This document shows positions 22,480 through 22,965 of a stretch of DNA of 22,965 bases, piece after piece. Origin of the DNA: Clostridia bacterium (GTDB taxonomy: Bacteria > Bacillota > Clostridia > Oscillospirales > Acutalibacteraceae); the NCBI GenBank assembly GCA_017549905.1, contig JAFYNC010000055.1:1-22965 (forward strand), given 5' to 3'. Positions within the stretch are counted from its first letter, which is position 1, and each line of letters starts with the position of its first letter. The notes under the pieces were generated by a model that had not been told where the DNA came from, ran no database searches, and saw only the letters and a program-made list of their open reading frames with translations. The position numbers were made by a program, and so were the translations under genes.

Positions 22480-22512
22480 ATGCACTCCGCTAAAAACGGG
22501 GTGTATTTTTTT
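22480..22512 (+). terminator. Intrinsic terminator after the two small genes
   Basis: ATGCACTCCG (22480-22489) pairs with CGGGGTGTAT (22497-22506), with G-T wobbles, and is followed by a T run. Confidence 0.82.
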
Positions 22513-22531
22513 CGGTTTTAGATTAAAATGC

Positions 22532-22550
22532 TATTATTTAGTAAATAATA
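22532..22550. repeat. Perfect 9-bp inverted repeat upstream of the terminal promoter
   Basis: TATTATTTA and TAAATAATA flank a single G. It lies 20 bases upstream of a -35 box, so it could be an operator; AT-rich chance palindromes are also possible. Confidence 0.5.
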
Positions 22551-22569
22551 ATAATTGTTTAATATTTAC

Positions 22570-22599
22570 TTGACAATTATGTTCTTTTAATTTTAAAAT
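22570..22599 (+). promoter_or_regulatory. Promoter with leader for the small Lys-rich frame
   Basis: TTGACA (22570-22575), an 18-base spacer, TAAAAT (22594-22599). A short hairpin GGGTA-GTT-TACCC (22617-22629) follows in a leader of about 90 bases. Apart from this, the palindrome and the terminator, I see nothing in 22472-22696. Confidence 0.6.
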
Positions 22600-22696
22600 A
22601 TAAAAGATATTAAAAGGGGTAGTTTACCCTGTGTTTTTGAATTTTAATCTGTTTTGATGCAGTACATATAAAAATAAATGGAGGTTATTAGATTTA

Positions 22697-22843
22697 ATGA
22701 ACGATAAACCGATGAAAAAAGGAACGGTTGAAATCAACAATAAAAAAAAATATACAAAAAAGTCTAACAATTCAGCTGTGAAAAACAGTTATAAAAAATA
22801 TTCTTCACAGAATAATCCTCGAGCACGAAGGTTGCCTCGGTAA
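22697..22843 (+). CDS. Lys/Asn-rich N-terminal fragment, probably cut at a sequence junction
   Basis: An open frame of 48 codons beginning MNDKPMKKGTVEINNKKKYT, very rich in Lys, Asn and Ser, as in disordered leaders of nucleic acid-binding proteins. A promoter, a leader and GGAGG (22680-22684, 12 bases upstream) support a real start. The last nine codons lie beyond the composition break at about 22815 and probably do not belong to the original gene, so the true protein is likely truncated here. The family cannot be named from this fragment. Confidence 0.4.
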   Translation: MNDKPMKKGTVEINNKKKYTKKSNNSAVKNSYKKYSSQNNPRARRLPR

Positions 22844-22964
22844 CGTTGTTAACCGTGGTCTCAGAAACCTTCTTCATAAAGCCGTAGCACTTGCCGTCAA
22901 GGGTGATGGAAAGATACTGCGGAGCCTTTTGCATACGATATACGGGCTTCTTTTCAGAGCCGAC
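22764..22964 (-). CDS. Partial reading frame entering from the window edge, unknown function
   Basis: An uninterrupted minus-strand frame of 66 codons running off the window end. The first 50 codons or so (22815-22964) use many C- and G-ending codons (GGC, ACC, GTC, CTC, AAG) unlike the AT-rich genes of the rest of the window. They read like real protein (QKAPQYLSITLDGKCYGFMK, then VTEATFVLEDY). The final 16 codons continue into the AT-rich side and are probably chance. No family is recognised. Confidence 0.4.
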   Translation of the reverse strand, partial: VGSEKKPVYRMQKAPQYLSITLDGKCYGFMKKVSETTVNNVTEATFVLEDYSVKNIFYNCFSQLNC

Positions 22965-22965
22965 G
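22815..22965. other. Segment of contrasting base composition at the window end
   Basis: The last 145 bases (22821-22965) contain 73 G or C (50%), while 22681-22800 contain 30 of 120 (25%). The change is abrupt, near a CTCGAG at 22818. It marks a junction with DNA of another origin. Confidence 0.7.

Noticed and set aside
22697..22843. Naming the Lys-rich frame as the N-terminus of Rho or another RNA-binding protein
   Set aside because: Low-complexity basic leaders occur in many families, and no domain is present before the junction.
1..22965. Reassigned TAA codon as an explanation for the cotransporter stop
   Set aside because: TAA ends many normal-length genes here (for example nrdR, glnS, dinB), so the code is standard.

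Overview
The window looks like chromosomal DNA of a low-G+C, Gram-positive anaerobe of the class Clostridia, probably a gut lineage near Oscillospirales. The class call rests on AT-rich sequence, consensus sigma-A-type promoters, strong AGGAGG-type ribosome sites, frequent TTG starts, a lipoprotein-type binding protein, and a clostridial gene set (YerC, NrdR, a PfoR-like membrane protein, GlyQS-type GlyRS, a eukaryote-like GlnRS). The order-level call is an inference. No rRNA, tRNA, CRISPR array, insertion sequence or integrase was seen.

Layout. Positions 1-2.6 kb hold a polar amino acid ABC importer operon (binding lipoprotein, permease, ATPase) ending in a YerC/TrpR-like regulator. The binding protein's two halves are in swapped order, as in a circular permutation. 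From 2.6 to 5.05 kb lie SOS-type dinB and, upstream of it, a small accessory module: a sigma-region-4-like protein and a zinc-finger protein facing an XRE repressor across three ACGTAA-pair operators and two consensus promoters. From 5.05 to 6.9 kb, on the minus strand, are a histidine phosphatase, RuvX/YqgF and a PHP-domain protein. From 6.9 to 10.5 kb a D-lactate dehydrogenase gene faces a PfoR-like membrane protein, endonuclease III and pyridoxal-type kinase operon. A cyclophilin gene (minus) then faces nrdR, gltX, glnS and a Nif3-family gene (11.3-15.9 kb). From 15.9 to 18.5 kb is a large fused ABC ATPase/permease.

From 18.6 to 21.8 kb glyS is followed by a Na/Pi cotransporter gene that an in-frame TAA cuts in two. 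From 21.9 to 22.5 kb are two small conserved-looking genes of unknown function. The last 150 bases change abruptly from about 25% to about 50% G+C and carry a partial minus-strand reading frame, which suggests either a foreign junction or a chimeric contig end.

The strongest second-look items are the permuted binding protein (70-864), the XRE divergent switch upstream of dinB (4571-4679), the single in-frame stop in the phosphate transporter (19945-19947), two perfect 12-bp inverted repeats inside coding regions, and the junction near 22815.
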